A program made the translations under genes and the position numbers. 64,000 bases of DNA from Auanema rhodensis. Lineage: Eukaryota > Nematoda > Chromadorea > Rhabditida > Rhabditidae. Positions 9,829-21,800 of this stretch are shown here, in pieces. Where the stretch lies: NCBI GenBank assembly GCA_964057225.1, contig OZ059894.1, forward strand, positions 4,712,001 through 4,776,000, given 5' to 3'. How positions within the stretch are numbered: the stretch's first letter is position 1; the number at the start of each line of letters is the position of its first letter. The notes beneath the pieces were generated by a model. The model was not told the origin of the DNA and did no database searches. It saw only the letters and a program-made list of their open reading frames with translations.

Positions 9829-11583
9829 TGTGTTATCAGATTTGCGCTAGCTTAAAAATGCACCGAGATATCAACTGATACAAGTTCACACTTATATCCT
9901 CGATTTTCACCCTGAAGAAATAATTTTTTCGTTGAATAACATTGTCCATCGTCTTTGCCTTGAAAAAAGGATTCTACAAACATCTACTTTTTGCTAAATT
10001 ATTTTGAAATTTTTCGAAAAAATTTTTGTCAAAATGTTTTTGGAAGCAATGTTGAGTGTACATGGAAACTCAACATACACTAATGCATCATTTTTCAAAC
10101 GATCATAACTAATTTTTGTATTAAGCGTTTTTCAATGTAGTATAGTGCATTCGATGCGGATTTTTAAGCTGCGTCGATCTGTGTTATCAGATTTGCGCTA
10201 GCTTAAAAATGCACCGAGATATCAACTGATATAAGTTCACACTTATATCCTCGATTTTCATCCTGAAGAATTAATTTTTTCGTTGAATAACATTGTCCAT
10301 CGTCTTTGCCTTGAAAAATCGAATCTAAAAACATCTACTTTTCGCTAAATTATTTTGAAATTTTTCGAAAAAATTTTTGTCAAAATGTTTTTGGAAGCAA
10401 TGTTGAGTGTACATGGAAACTCAACATACACTAATGCATCATTTTTCAAACGATCATAACTAATTTTTGTATCAAGCGTTTTTCAATGTAGTATAGTGCA
10501 TTCGATGCGGATTTTTAAGCTGCGTCGATCTGTGTTATCAGATTTGCGCTAGCTTAAAAATGCACCGAGATATCAACTGATACAAGTTCACACTTATATC
10601 CTCGATTTTCACCCTGAAGAAATAATTTTTTCGTTGAATAACATTGTCCATCGTCTTTGCCTTGAAAAAAGGATTCTACAAACATCTACTTTTTGCTAAA
10701 TTATTTTGAAATTTTTCGAAAAAATTTTTGTCAAAATGTTTTTGGAAGCAATGTTGAGTGTACATGGAAACTCAACATACACTAATGCATCATTTTTCAA
10801 ACGATCATAACTAATTTTTGTATTAAGCGTTTTTCAATGTAGTTAAGTGCATTCGATGCGGATTTTTAAGCTGCGTCGATCTGTGTTATCAGATTTGCGC
10901 TAGCTTAAAAATGCACCGAGATATCAACTGATATAAGTTCACACTTATATCCTCGATTTTCACCCTGAAGAAATAATTTTTTCGTTGAATAACATCGTCC
11001 ATCGTCTTTGCCTTGAAAAAAGGAATCTAAAAACATCTACTTTTTGCTAAATTATTCTGAAATTTTTCGAAAAAATTTTTGTCAAAATGTTTTTGGAAGC
11101 AATGTTGAGTGTACATGGAAACTCAACATACACTAATGCATCATTTTTCAAACGATCATAACTAATTTTTGTATTAAGCGTTTCTCAATGTAGTATAGTG
11201 CATTCGATGCGGATTTTTAAGCTGCGTCGATCTGTGTTATCAGATTTGCGCTAGCTTAAAAATGCACCGAGATATCAACTGATATAAGTTCACACTTATA
11301 TCCTCGATTTTCACCCTGAAGAATTATTTTTTTCGTTGAATAACATTGTCTATCGTCTTTGCCTTGAGAAATGGAATCTAGAAACATCTACTTTTTGCTA
11401 AATTATTTTGAAATTTTTCGAAAAAATTTTTGTCAAAATGTTTTTGGAAGCAATGTTGAGTGTACATGGAAACTCAACATACACTAATGCATCATTTTTC
11501 AAACGATCATAACTAATTTTTGTATCAAGCGTTTCTCAATGTAGTATAGTGCATTCGATGCGGATTTTTAAGCTGCGTCGATC
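9829..11583 (+). repeat. Right end of the all-351-bp domain: P-S-P-U-V
   Basis: Units start at 9829 (P), 10180 (S), 10531 (P), 10882 (U, with ATTATTCTGAAA) and 11233 (V, ending CTCAAT). These are the last units of a 33-monomer stretch in which every unit is exactly 351 bp. They are also the last copies of P with C at offset 53 and of V. Confidence 0.9.
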
Positions 11584-12233
11584 TGTGTTATCAGATTTGC
11601 GCTAGCTTAAAAATGCACCGAGATATCAACTGATATAATTTCACACTTATATCCTCGATTTTCACCCTGAAGAAATAATTTTTTCGTTGAATAACATTGT
11701 CCATCGTCTTTGCCTTGAAAAAAGGAATCTAAAAACATCTACTTTTTGCTAAATTATTTTGAAATTTTTTGGAAGCAATGTTGAGTGTACATGGAAACTC
11801 AACATACACTAATGCATCATTTTTCAAACGATCATAACTAATTTTTGTATCAAGCGTTTCTCAATGTAGTATAGTGCATTCGATGCGGATTTTTAAGCTG
11901 CGTCGATCTGTGTTATCAGATTTGCGCTAGCTTAAAAATGCACCGAGATATCAACTGATATAAGTTCACACTTATATCCTCGATTTTCACCCTGAAGAAA
12001 TAATTTTTTCGTTGAATAACATTGTCCATCGTCTTTGCCTTGAAAAAAGGAATCTAAAAACATCTACTTTTTGCTAAATTATTTTGAAATTTTTTGGAAG
12101 CAATGTTGAGTGTACATGGAAACTCAACATACACTAATGCATCATTTTTCAAACGATCATAACTAATTTTTGTATCAAGCGTTTCTCAATGTAGTATAGT
12201 GCATTCGATCCGGATTTTTAAGCTGCGTCGATC
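11584..12233 (+). repeat. Two adjacent 325-bp deletion monomers
   Basis: Units at 11584-11908 and 11909-12233 lack 26 bp relative to the 351-bp form. GAAATTTTTT runs straight into GGAAGC at 11761-11776 and 12086-12101. The lost part holds the TTTTTCGAAAAA palindrome, the next T-tract and GTCA. The 350-bp form has AAATTTTT at both ends of this interval, so deletion of 25 bp between these 8-bp direct repeats gives exactly the observed junction. The first unit also has ATAATTTCAC in place of ATAAGTTCAC, breaking one hairpin stem. The first ends in GATGCGG, the second in GATCCGG. Confidence 0.93.
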
Positions 12234-13285
12234 TGTGTTATCAGATTTGCGCTAGCTTAAAAATGCACCGAGATATCAACTGATATAAGTTCACACTTAT
12301 ATCCTCGATTTTCACCCTGAAGAATTAATTTTTTCGTTGAATAACATTGTTTATCGTCTTTGCCTTGAGAAATGGAATCTAAAAACATCTACTTTTTGCT
12401 AAATTATTTTGAAATTTTTCGAAAAAATTTTTGTCAAAATGTTTTTGGAAGCAATGTTGAGTGTACATGGAAACTCAACATACACTAATGCATCATTTTT
12501 CAAACGATCATAACTAATTTTCGTATCAAGCGTTTCTCAATGTAATATAGTGCATTCGATGCGGATTTTTAAGCTGCGTCGATCTGTGTTATCAGATTTG
12601 CGCTAGCTTAAAAATGCACCGAGATATCAACTGATATAAGTTCACACTTATATCCTCGATTTTCACCCTGAAGAAATAATTTTTTCGTTGAATAACATTG
12701 TCCATCGTCTTTGCCTTGAAAAAAGGAATCTAAAAACATCTACTTTTTGCTAAATTATTTTGAAATTTTTCGAAAAAATTTTTGTCAAAATTTTTTGGAA
12801 GCAATGTTGAGTGTACATGGAAACTCAACATACACTAATGCATCATTTTTCAAACGATCATAACTAATTTTTGTATCAAGCGTTTTTCAATGTAGTATAG
12901 TGCATTCGATGCGGATTTTTAAGCTGCGTCGATCTGTGTTATCAGATTTGCGCTAGCTTAAAAATGCACCGAGATATCAACTGATATAAGTTCACACTTA
13001 TATCCTCGATTTTCACCCTGAAGAAATGATTTTTTCGTTGAATAACATTGTCCATCGTCTTTGCCTTGAAAAAAGGAATCTAAAAACATCTACTTTTTGC
13101 TAAATTATTTTGAAATTTTTCGAAAAAATTTTTGTCAAAATGTTTTTGGAAGCAATGTTGAGTGTACATGGAAACTCAACATACACTAATGCATCATTTT
13201 TCAAACGATCATAACTAATTTTTGTATCAAGCGTTTCTTAATGTAGTATAGTGCATTCGATCCGGATTTTTAAGCTGCGTCGATC
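12234..13285 (+). repeat. Three-monomer block, copy 1
   Basis: Units start at 12234 (T at 92, ATTGTTTATCG, GAGAAATGG, TTTTCGTATC, CTCAATGTAATA), 12585 (350 bp, base 208 deleted; the first such unit in the window) and 12935 (GAAATGATTTTTTCG, CTTAAT, GATCCGG). The same three types in the same order reappear at 17820-18871, 5586 bp to the right. GAAATGATT is found only in these two places. Confidence 0.85.
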
Positions 13286-16200
13286 TGTGTTATCAGATGT
13301 GCGCTAGCTTAAAAATGCACCGAGATATCAACTGATATAAGTTCACACTTATATCCTCGATTTTCACCCTGAAGAAATAATTTTTTCGTTGAATAACATT
13401 GTCTATCGTCTTTGCCTTGAAAAAAGGAATCTAAAAACATCTACTTTTTGCTAAATTATTTTGAAATTTTTCGAAAAAATTTTTGTCAAAATGTTTTTGG
13501 AAGCAATGTTGAGTGTACATGGAAACTCAACATACACTAATGCATCATTTTTCAAACGATCATAACTAATTTTTGTATCAAGCGTTTCTTAATGTAGTAT
13601 AGTGCATTCGATCCGGATTTTTAAGCTGCGTCGATCTGTGTTATCAGATTTGCGCTAGCTTAAAAATGCACCGAGATATCAACTGATATAAGTTCACACT
13701 TATATCCTCGATTTTCACCCTGAAGAAATAATTTTTTCGTTGAATAACATTGTCTATCGTCTTTGCCTTGAAAAAAGGAATCTAAAAACATCTACTTTTT
13801 GCTAAATTATTTTGAAATTTTTCGAAAAAATTTTTGTCAAAATGTTTTTGGAAGCAATGTTGAGTGTACATGGAAACTCAACATACACTAATGCATCATT
13901 TTTCAAACGATCATAACTAATTTTTGTATCAAGCGTTTCTCAATGTAATATAGTGCATTCGATGCGGATTTTTAAGCTGCGTCGATCTGTGTTATCAGAT
14001 TTGCGCTAGCTTAAAAATGCACCGAGATATCAACTGATATAAGTTCACACTTATATCCTCCATTTTCACCCTGAAGAAATAATTTTTTCGTTGAATAACA
14101 TTGTCCATCGTCTTTGCCTTGAAAAAAGGAATCTAAAAACATCTACTTTTTGCTAAATTATTTTGAAATTTTTCGAAAAAATTTTTGTCAAAATGTTTTT
14201 GGAAGCAATGTTGAGTGTACATGGAAACTCAACATACACTAATGCATCATTTTTCAAACGATCATAACTAATTTTTGTATCAAGCGTTTTTCAATGTAGT
14301 ATAGTGCATTCGATGCGCATTTTTAAGCTGCGTCGATCTGTGTTATCAGATTTGCGCTAGCTTAAAAGTGCACCGAGATATCAACTGATATAAGTTCACA
14401 CTTATATCCTCGATTTTCACCCTGAAGAAATAATTTTTTCGTTGAATAACATTGTCCATCGTCTTTGCCTTGAAAAAAGGAATCTAAAAACATCTACTTT
14501 TTGCTAAATTATTTTGAAATTTTTCGAAAAAATTTTTGTCAAAATTTTTTGGAAGCAATGTTGAGTGTACATGGAAACTCAACATACACTAATGCATCAT
14601 TTTTCAAACGATCATAACTAATTTTTGTATCGAGCGTTTTTCAATGTAGTATAGTGCATTCGATGCGCATTTTTAAGCTGCGTCGATCTGTGTTATCAGA
14701 TTTGCGCTAGCTTAAAAATGCACCGAGATATCAACTGATATAAGTTCACACTTATATCCTCGATTTTCACCCTGAAGAAATAATTTTTTCGTTGAATAAC
14801 ATTGTCCATCGTCTTTGCCTTGAAAAAAGGAATCTAAAAACATCTACTTTTTGCTAAATTATTTTGAAATTTTTCGAAAAAATTTTTGTCAAAATTTTTT
14901 GGAAGCAATGTTGAGTGTACATGGAAACTCAACATACACTAATGCATCATTTTTCAAACGATCATAACTAATTTTTGTATCGAGCGTTTTTCAATGTAAT
15001 ATAGTGCATTCGATGCGCATTTTTAAGCTGCGTCGATCTGTGTTATCAGATTTGCGCTAGCTTAAAAATGCACCGAGATATCAACTGATATAAGTTCACA
15101 CTTATATCCTCGATTTTCACCCTGAAGAAATAATTTTTTCGTTGAATAACATTGTCCATCGTCTTTGCCTTGAAAAAAGGAATCTAAAAACATCTACTTT
15201 TTGCTAAATTATTTTGAAATTTTTCGAAAAAATTTTTGTCAAAATGTTTTTGGAAGCAATGTTGAGTGTACATGGAAACTCAACATACACTAATGCATCA
15301 TTTTTCAAACGATCATAACTAATTTTTGTATCAAGCGTTTTTCAATGTAGTATAGTGCATTCGATGCGCATTGTTAAGCTGCGTCGATCTGTGTTATCAG
15401 ATTTGCGCTAGCTTAAAAGTGCACCGAGATATCAACTGATATAAGTTCACACTTATATCCTCGATTTTCACCCTGAAGAAATAATTTTTTCGTTGAATAA
15501 CATTGTCCATCGTCTTTGCCTTGAAAAAAGGAATCTAAAAACATCTACTTTTTGCTAAATTATTTTGAAATTTTTCGAAAAAATTTTTGTCAAAATGTTT
15601 TTGGAAGCAATGTTGAGTGTACATGGAAACTCAACATACACTAATGCATCATTTTTCAAACGATCATAACTAATTTTTGTATCAAGCGTTTCTCAATGTA
15701 GTATAGTGCATTCGATGCGGATTTTTAAGCTGCGTCGATCTGTGTTATCAGATTTGCGCTAGCTTAAAAATGCACCGAGATATCAACTGATATAAGTTCA
15801 CACTTATATCCTCGATTTTCACCCTGAAGAAATAATTTTTTCGTTGAATAACATTGTCCATCGTCTTTGCCTTGAAAAAAGGAATCTAAAAACATCTACT
15901 TTTTGCTAAATTATTTTGAAATTTTTCGAAAAAATTTTTGTCAAAATTTTTTGGAAGCAATGTTGAGTGTACATGGAAACTCAACATACACTAATGCATC
16001 ATTTTTCAAACGATCATAACTAATTTTTGTATCGAGCGTTTTTCAATGTAGTATAGTGCATTCGATGCGCATTTTTAAGCTGCGTCGATCTGTGTTATCA
16101 GATTTGCGCTAGCTTAAAAATGCACCGAGATATCAACTGATATAAGTTCACACTTATATCCTCGATTTTCACCCTGAAGAAATAATTTTTTCGTTGAATA

Positions 16201-17143
16201 ACATTGTCCATCGTCTTTGCCTTGAAAAAAGGAATCTAAAAACATCTACTTTTTGCTAAATTATTTTGAAATTTTTCGAAAAAATTTTTGTCAAAATGTT
16301 TTTGGAAGCAATGTTGAGTGTACATGGAAACTCAACATACACTAATGCATCATTTTTCAAACGATCATAACTAATTTTTGTATCAAGCGTTTTTCAATGT
16401 AGTATAGTGCATTCGATGCGGATTTTTAAGCTGCGTCGATCTGTGTTATCAGATTTGCGCTAGCTTAAAAATGCACCGAGATATCAACTGATATAAGTTC
16501 ACACTTATATCCTCGATTTTCACCCTGAAGAAATAATTTTTTTGTTGAATAACATTGTCCATCGTCTTTGCCTTGAAAAAAGGAATCTAAAAACAACTAC
16601 GTTTCGCTAAATTATTTTGAAATTTTTCGAAAAAATTTTTGTCAAAATGTTTTTGGAAGCAATGTTGAGTGTACATGGAAACTCAACATACACTAATGCA
16701 TCATTTTTCAAACGATCATAACTAATTTTTGTATCAAGCGTTTCTTAATGTAGTATAGTGCATTCGATCCGGATTTTTAAGCTGCGTCGATCTGTGTTAT
16801 CAGATTTGCGCTAGCTTAAAAATGCACCGAGATATCAACTGATATAAGTTCACACTTATATCCTCGATTTTCACCCTGAAGAAATAATTTTTTCGTTGAA
16901 TAACATCGTCCATCGTCTTTGCCTTGAAAAAAGGAATCTAAAAACATCTACTTTTTGCTAAATTATTTTGAAATTTTTCGAAAAAATTTTTGTCAAAATG
17001 TTTTTGGAAGCAATGTTGAGTGTACATGGAAACTCAACATACACTAATGCATCATTTTTCAAACGATCATAACTAATTTTTGTATCAAGCGTTTTTCAAT
17101 GTAGTATAGTGCATTCGATGCGCATTTTTAAGCTGCGTCGATC
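13286..17143 (+). repeat. Mixed zone of 351- and 350-bp monomers with X-type ends
   Basis: Units start at 13286 (AGATGTGCG), 13637, 13988 (unique CCTCCATTTT), 14339 (350), 14689 (350), 15039, 15390, 15741 (350), 16091, 16442 (unique ACAACTACGTTTCGC) and 16793. X-ends (GATGCGCAT) close the units starting at 13988, 14339, 14689, 15039, 15741 and 16793. Those at 14339, 14689 and 15741 also have TATCGAGC. The unit at 15039 ends in GCGCATTGTTAAG, with an extra change in the junction dyad. The unit at 16442 has TTTTTTGTTGAAT, a marker shared with 20273, 22027, 26236 and 30797. No stable higher-order period is visible here. Confidence 0.85.
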
Positions 17144-17468
17144 TGTGTTATCAGATTTGCGCTAGCTTAAAAGTGCACCGAGATATCAACTGATATAAGT
17201 TCACACTTATATCCTCGATTTTCACCCTGAAGAAATAATTTTTTCGTTGAATAACATTGTCCATCGTCTTTGCCTTGAAAAAAGGAATCTAAAAACATCT
17301 ACTTTTTGCTAAATTATTTTGAAATTTTTTGGAAGCAATGTTGAGTGTACATGGAAACTCAACATACACTAATGCATCATTTTTCAAACGATCATAACTA
17401 ATTTTTGTATCAAGCGTTTTTCAATGTAGTATAGTGCATTCGATGCGGATTTTTAAGCTGCGTCGATC
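17144..17468 (+). repeat. Third 325-bp deletion monomer
   Basis: Same deletion junction as at 11584 and 11909 (GAAATTTTTTGGAAGC at 17321-17336), but the background differs. This unit has AAAAGTGC at offset 26-33, follows an X-ended unit, and ends in TTTTTCAAT and GATGCGG. It could be a descendant of the other two spread by exchange, or an independent deletion at the same 8-bp repeats. Confidence 0.9.
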
Positions 17469-18170
17469 TGTGTTATCAGATTTGCGCTAGCTTAAAAATG
17501 CACCGAGATATCAACTGATATAAGTTCACACTTATATCCTCGATTTTCACCCTGAAGAATTAATTTTTTCGTTGAATAACATTGTTTATCGTCTTTGCCT
17601 TGAGAAATGGAATCTAAAAACATCTACTTTTTGCTAAATTCTTTTGAAATTTTTCGAAAAAATTTTTGTCAAAATGTTTTTGGAAGCAATGTTGAGTGTA
17701 CATGGAAACTCAACATACACTAATGCATCATTTTTCAAACGATCATAACTAATTTTGGTATCAAGCGTTTTTCAATGTAATATAGTGCATTCGATGCGGA
17801 TTTTTAAGCTGCGTCGATCTGTGTTATCAGATTTGCGCTAGCTTAAAAATGCACCGAGATATCAACTGATATAAGTTCACACTTATATCCTCGATTTTCA
17901 CCCTGAAGAATTAATTTTTTCGTTGAATAACATTGTTTATCGTCTTTGCCTTGAGAAATGGAATCTAAAAACATCTACTTTTTGCTAAATTCTTTTGAAA
18001 TTTTTCGAAAAAATTTTTGTCAAAATGTTTTTGGAAGCAATGTTGAGTGTACATGGAAACTCAACATACACTAATGCATCATTTTTCAAACGATCATAAC
18101 TAATTTTGGTATCAAGCGTTTCTCAATGTAATATAGTGCATTCGATGCGGATTTTTAAGCTGCGTCGATC
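17469..18170 (+). repeat. Duplicated monomer pair with AAATTCTTTTGAAA
   Basis: Units at 17469 and 17820 are nearly identical. They share ATTGTTTATCG, GAGAAATGG, AAATTCTTTTGAAA (A to C at offset 173), AATTTTGGTATC and TGTAATATAG. They differ at offset 303 (T in the first, C in the second). AAATTCTTTTG and TTTTGGTATC occur only here, so this is a very recent single-monomer duplication. The second unit also begins the block at 17820-18871. The change at 173 removes the outer base pair of the A/T-rich dyad. Confidence 0.88.
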
Positions 18171-18871
18171 TGTGTTATCAGATTTGCGCTAGCTTAAAAA
18201 TGCACCGAGATATCAACTGATATAAGTTCACACTTATATCCTCGATTTTCACCCTGAAGAAATAATTTTTTCGTTGAATAACATTGTCCATCGTCTTTGC
18301 CTTGAAAAAAGGAATCTAAAAACATCTACTTTTTGCTAAATTATTTTGAAATTTTTCGAAAAAATTTTTGTCAAAATTTTTTGGAAGCAATGTTGAGTGT
18401 ACATGGAAACTCAACATACACTAATGCATCATTTTTCAAACGATCATAACTAATTTTTGTATCAAGCGTTTTTCAATGTAGTATAGTGCATTCGATGCGG
18501 ATTTTTAAGCTGCGTCGATCTGTGTTATCAGATTTGCGCTAGCTTAAAAATGCACCGAGATATCAACTGATATAAGTTCACACTTATATCCTCGATTTTC
18601 ACCCTGAAGAAATGATTTTTTCGTTGAATAACATTGTCCATCGTCTTTGCCTTGAAAAAAGGAATCTAAAAACATCTACTTTTTGCTAAATTATTTTGAA
18701 ATTTTTCGAAAAAATTTTTGTCAAAATGTTTTTGGAAGCAATGTTGAGTGTACATGGAAACTCAACATACACTAATGCATCATTTTTCAAACGATCATAA
18801 CTAATTTTTGTATCAAGCGTTTCTTAATGTAGTATAGTGCATTCGATCCGGATTTTTAAGCTGCGTCGATC
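17820..18871 (+). repeat. Three-monomer block, copy 2
   Basis: Units start at 17820, 18171 (350 bp) and 18521 (GAAATGATT, CTTAAT, GATCCGG), in the same order as 12234-13285. Adjacent units on both sides differ from those flanking copy 1, so the shared block is about 1.05 kb. It was moved or kept without its neighbours. Confidence 0.83.
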
Positions 18872-21800
18872 TGTGTTATCAGATTTGCGCTAGCTTAAAA
18901 GTGCACCGAGATATCAACTGATATAAGTTCACACTTATATCCTCGATTTTCACCCTGAAGAAATAATTTTTTCGTTGAATAACATTGTCCATCGTCTTTG
19001 CCTTGAAAAAAGGAATCTAAAAACATCTACTTTTTGCTAAATTATTTTGAAATTTTTCGAAAAAATTTTTGTCAAAATTTTTTGGAAGCAATGTTGAGTG
19101 TACATGGAAACTCAACATACACTAATGCATCATTTTTCAAACGATCATAACTAATTTTTGTATCAAGCGTTTTTCAATGTAGTATAGTGCATTCGATGCG
19201 CATTTTTAAGCTGCGTCGATCTGTGTTATCAGATTTGCGCTAGCTTAAAAGTGCACCGAGATATCAACTGATATAAGTTCACACTTATATCCTCGATTTT
19301 CACCCTGAAGAAATAATTTTTTCGTTGAATAACATTGTCCATCGTCTTTGCCTTGAAAAAAGGAATCTAAAAACATCTACTTTTTGCTAAATTATTTTGA
19401 AATTTTTCGAAAAAATTTTTGTCAAAATTTTTTGGAAGCAATGTTGAGTGTACATGGAAACTCAACATACACTAATGCATCATTTTTCAAACGATCATAA
19501 CTAATTTTTGTATCGAGCGTTTTTCAATGTAGTATAGTGCATTCGATGCGCATTTTTAAGCTGCGTCGATCTGTGTTATCAGATTTGCGCTAGCTTAAAA
19601 ATGCACCGAGATATCAACTGATATAAGTTCACACTTATATCCTCGATTTTCACCCTGAAGAAATAATTTTTTCGTTGAATAACATTGTCCATCGTTTTTG
19701 CCTTGAAAAAAGGAATCTAAAAACATCTACTTTTTGCTAAATTATTTTGAAATTTTTCGAAAAAATTTTTGTCAAAATGTTTTTGGAAGCAATGTTGAGT
19801 GTACATGGAAACTCAACATACACTAATGCATCATTTTTCAAACGATCATAACTAATTTTTGTATCAAGCGTTTCTCAATGTAGTATAGTGCATTCGATGC
19901 GGATTTTTAAGCTGCGTCGATCTGTGTTATCAGATTTGCGCTAGCTTAAAAATGCACCGAGATATCAACTGATATAAGTTCACACTTATATCCTCGATTT
20001 TCACCCTGAAGAAATAATTTTTTCGTTGAATAACATTGTCCATCGTCTTTGCCTTGAAATAAGGAATCTAAAAACATCTACTTTTTGCTAAATTATTTTG
20101 AAATTTTTCGAAAAAATTTTTGTCAAAATTTTTTGGAAGCAATGTTGAGTGTACATGGAAACTCAACATACACTAATGCATCATTTTTCAAACGATCATA
20201 ACTAATTTTTGTATCAAGCGTTTTTCAATGTAGTATAGTGCATTCGATGCGGATTTTTAAGCTGCGTCGATCTGTGTTATCAGATTTGCGCTAGCTTAAA
20301 AATGCACCGAGATATCAACTGATATAAGTTCACACTTATATCCTCGATTTTCACCCTGAAGAAATAATTTTTTTGTTGAATAACATTGTCCATCGTCTTT
20401 GCCTTGAAAAAAGGAATCTAAAAACATCTACTTTTTGCTAAATTATTTTGAAATTTTTCGAAAAAATTTTTGTCAAAATGTTTTTGGAAGCAATGTTGAG
20501 TGTACATGGAAACTCAACATACACTAATGCATCATTTTTCAAACGATCATAACTAATTTTTGTATCAAGCGTTTCTTAATGTAGTATAGTGCATTCGATC
20601 CGGATTTTTAAGCTGCGTCGATCTGTGTTATCAGATTTGCGCTAGCTTAAAAATGCACCGAGATATCAACTGATATAAGTTCACACTTATATCCTCGATT
20701 TTCACCCTGAAGAAATAATTTTTTCGTTGAATAACATCGTCCATCGTCTTTGCCTTGAAAAAAGGAATCTAAAAACATCTACTTTTTGCTAAATTATTTT
20801 GAAATTTTTCGAAAAAATTTTTGTCAAAATGTTTTTGGAAGCAATGTTGAGTGTACATGGAAACTCAACATACACTAATGCATCATTTTTCAAACGATCA
20901 TAACTAATTTTTGTATCAAGCGTTTTTCAATGTAGTATAGTGCATTCGATGCGCATTTTTAAGCTGCGTCGATCTGTGTTATCAGATTTGCGCTAGCTTA
21001 AAAGTGCACCGAGATATCAACTGATATAAGTTCACACTTATATCCTCGATTTTCACCCTGAAGAAATAATTTTTTCGTTGAATAACATTGTCCATCGTCT
21101 TTGCCTTGAAAAAAGGAATCTAAAAACATCTACTTTTTGCTAAATTATTTTGAAATTTTTCGAAAAAATTTTTGTCAAAATGTTTTTGGAAGCAATGTTG
21201 AGTGTACATGGAAACTCAACATACACTAATGCATCATTTTTCAAACGATCATAACTAATTTTTGTATCGAGCGTTTCTTAATGTAGTATAGTGCATTCGA
21301 TCCGGATTTTTAAGCTGCGTCGATCTGTGTTATCAGATTTGCGCTAGCTTAAAAATGCACCGAGATATCAACTGATATAAGTTCACACTTATATCCTCGA
21401 TTTTCACCCTGAAGAAATAATTTTTTCGTTGAATAACATTGTCCATCGTCTTTGCCTTGAAAAAAGGAATCTAAAAACATCTACTTTTTGCTAAATTATT
21501 TTGAAATTTTTCGAAAAAATTTTTGTCAAAATGTTTTTGGAAGCAATGTTGAGTGTACATGGAAACTCAACATACACTAATGCATCATTTTTCAAACGAT
21601 CATAACTAATTTTTGTATCAAGCGTTTCTCAATGTAGTATAGTGCATTCGATGCGGATTTTTAAGCTGCGTCGATCTGTGTTATCAGATTTGCGCTAGCT
21701 TAAAAATGCACCGAGATATCAACTGATATAAGTTCACACTTATATCCTCGATTTTCACCCTGAAGAAATAATTTTTTCGTTGAATAACATTGTCCATCGT

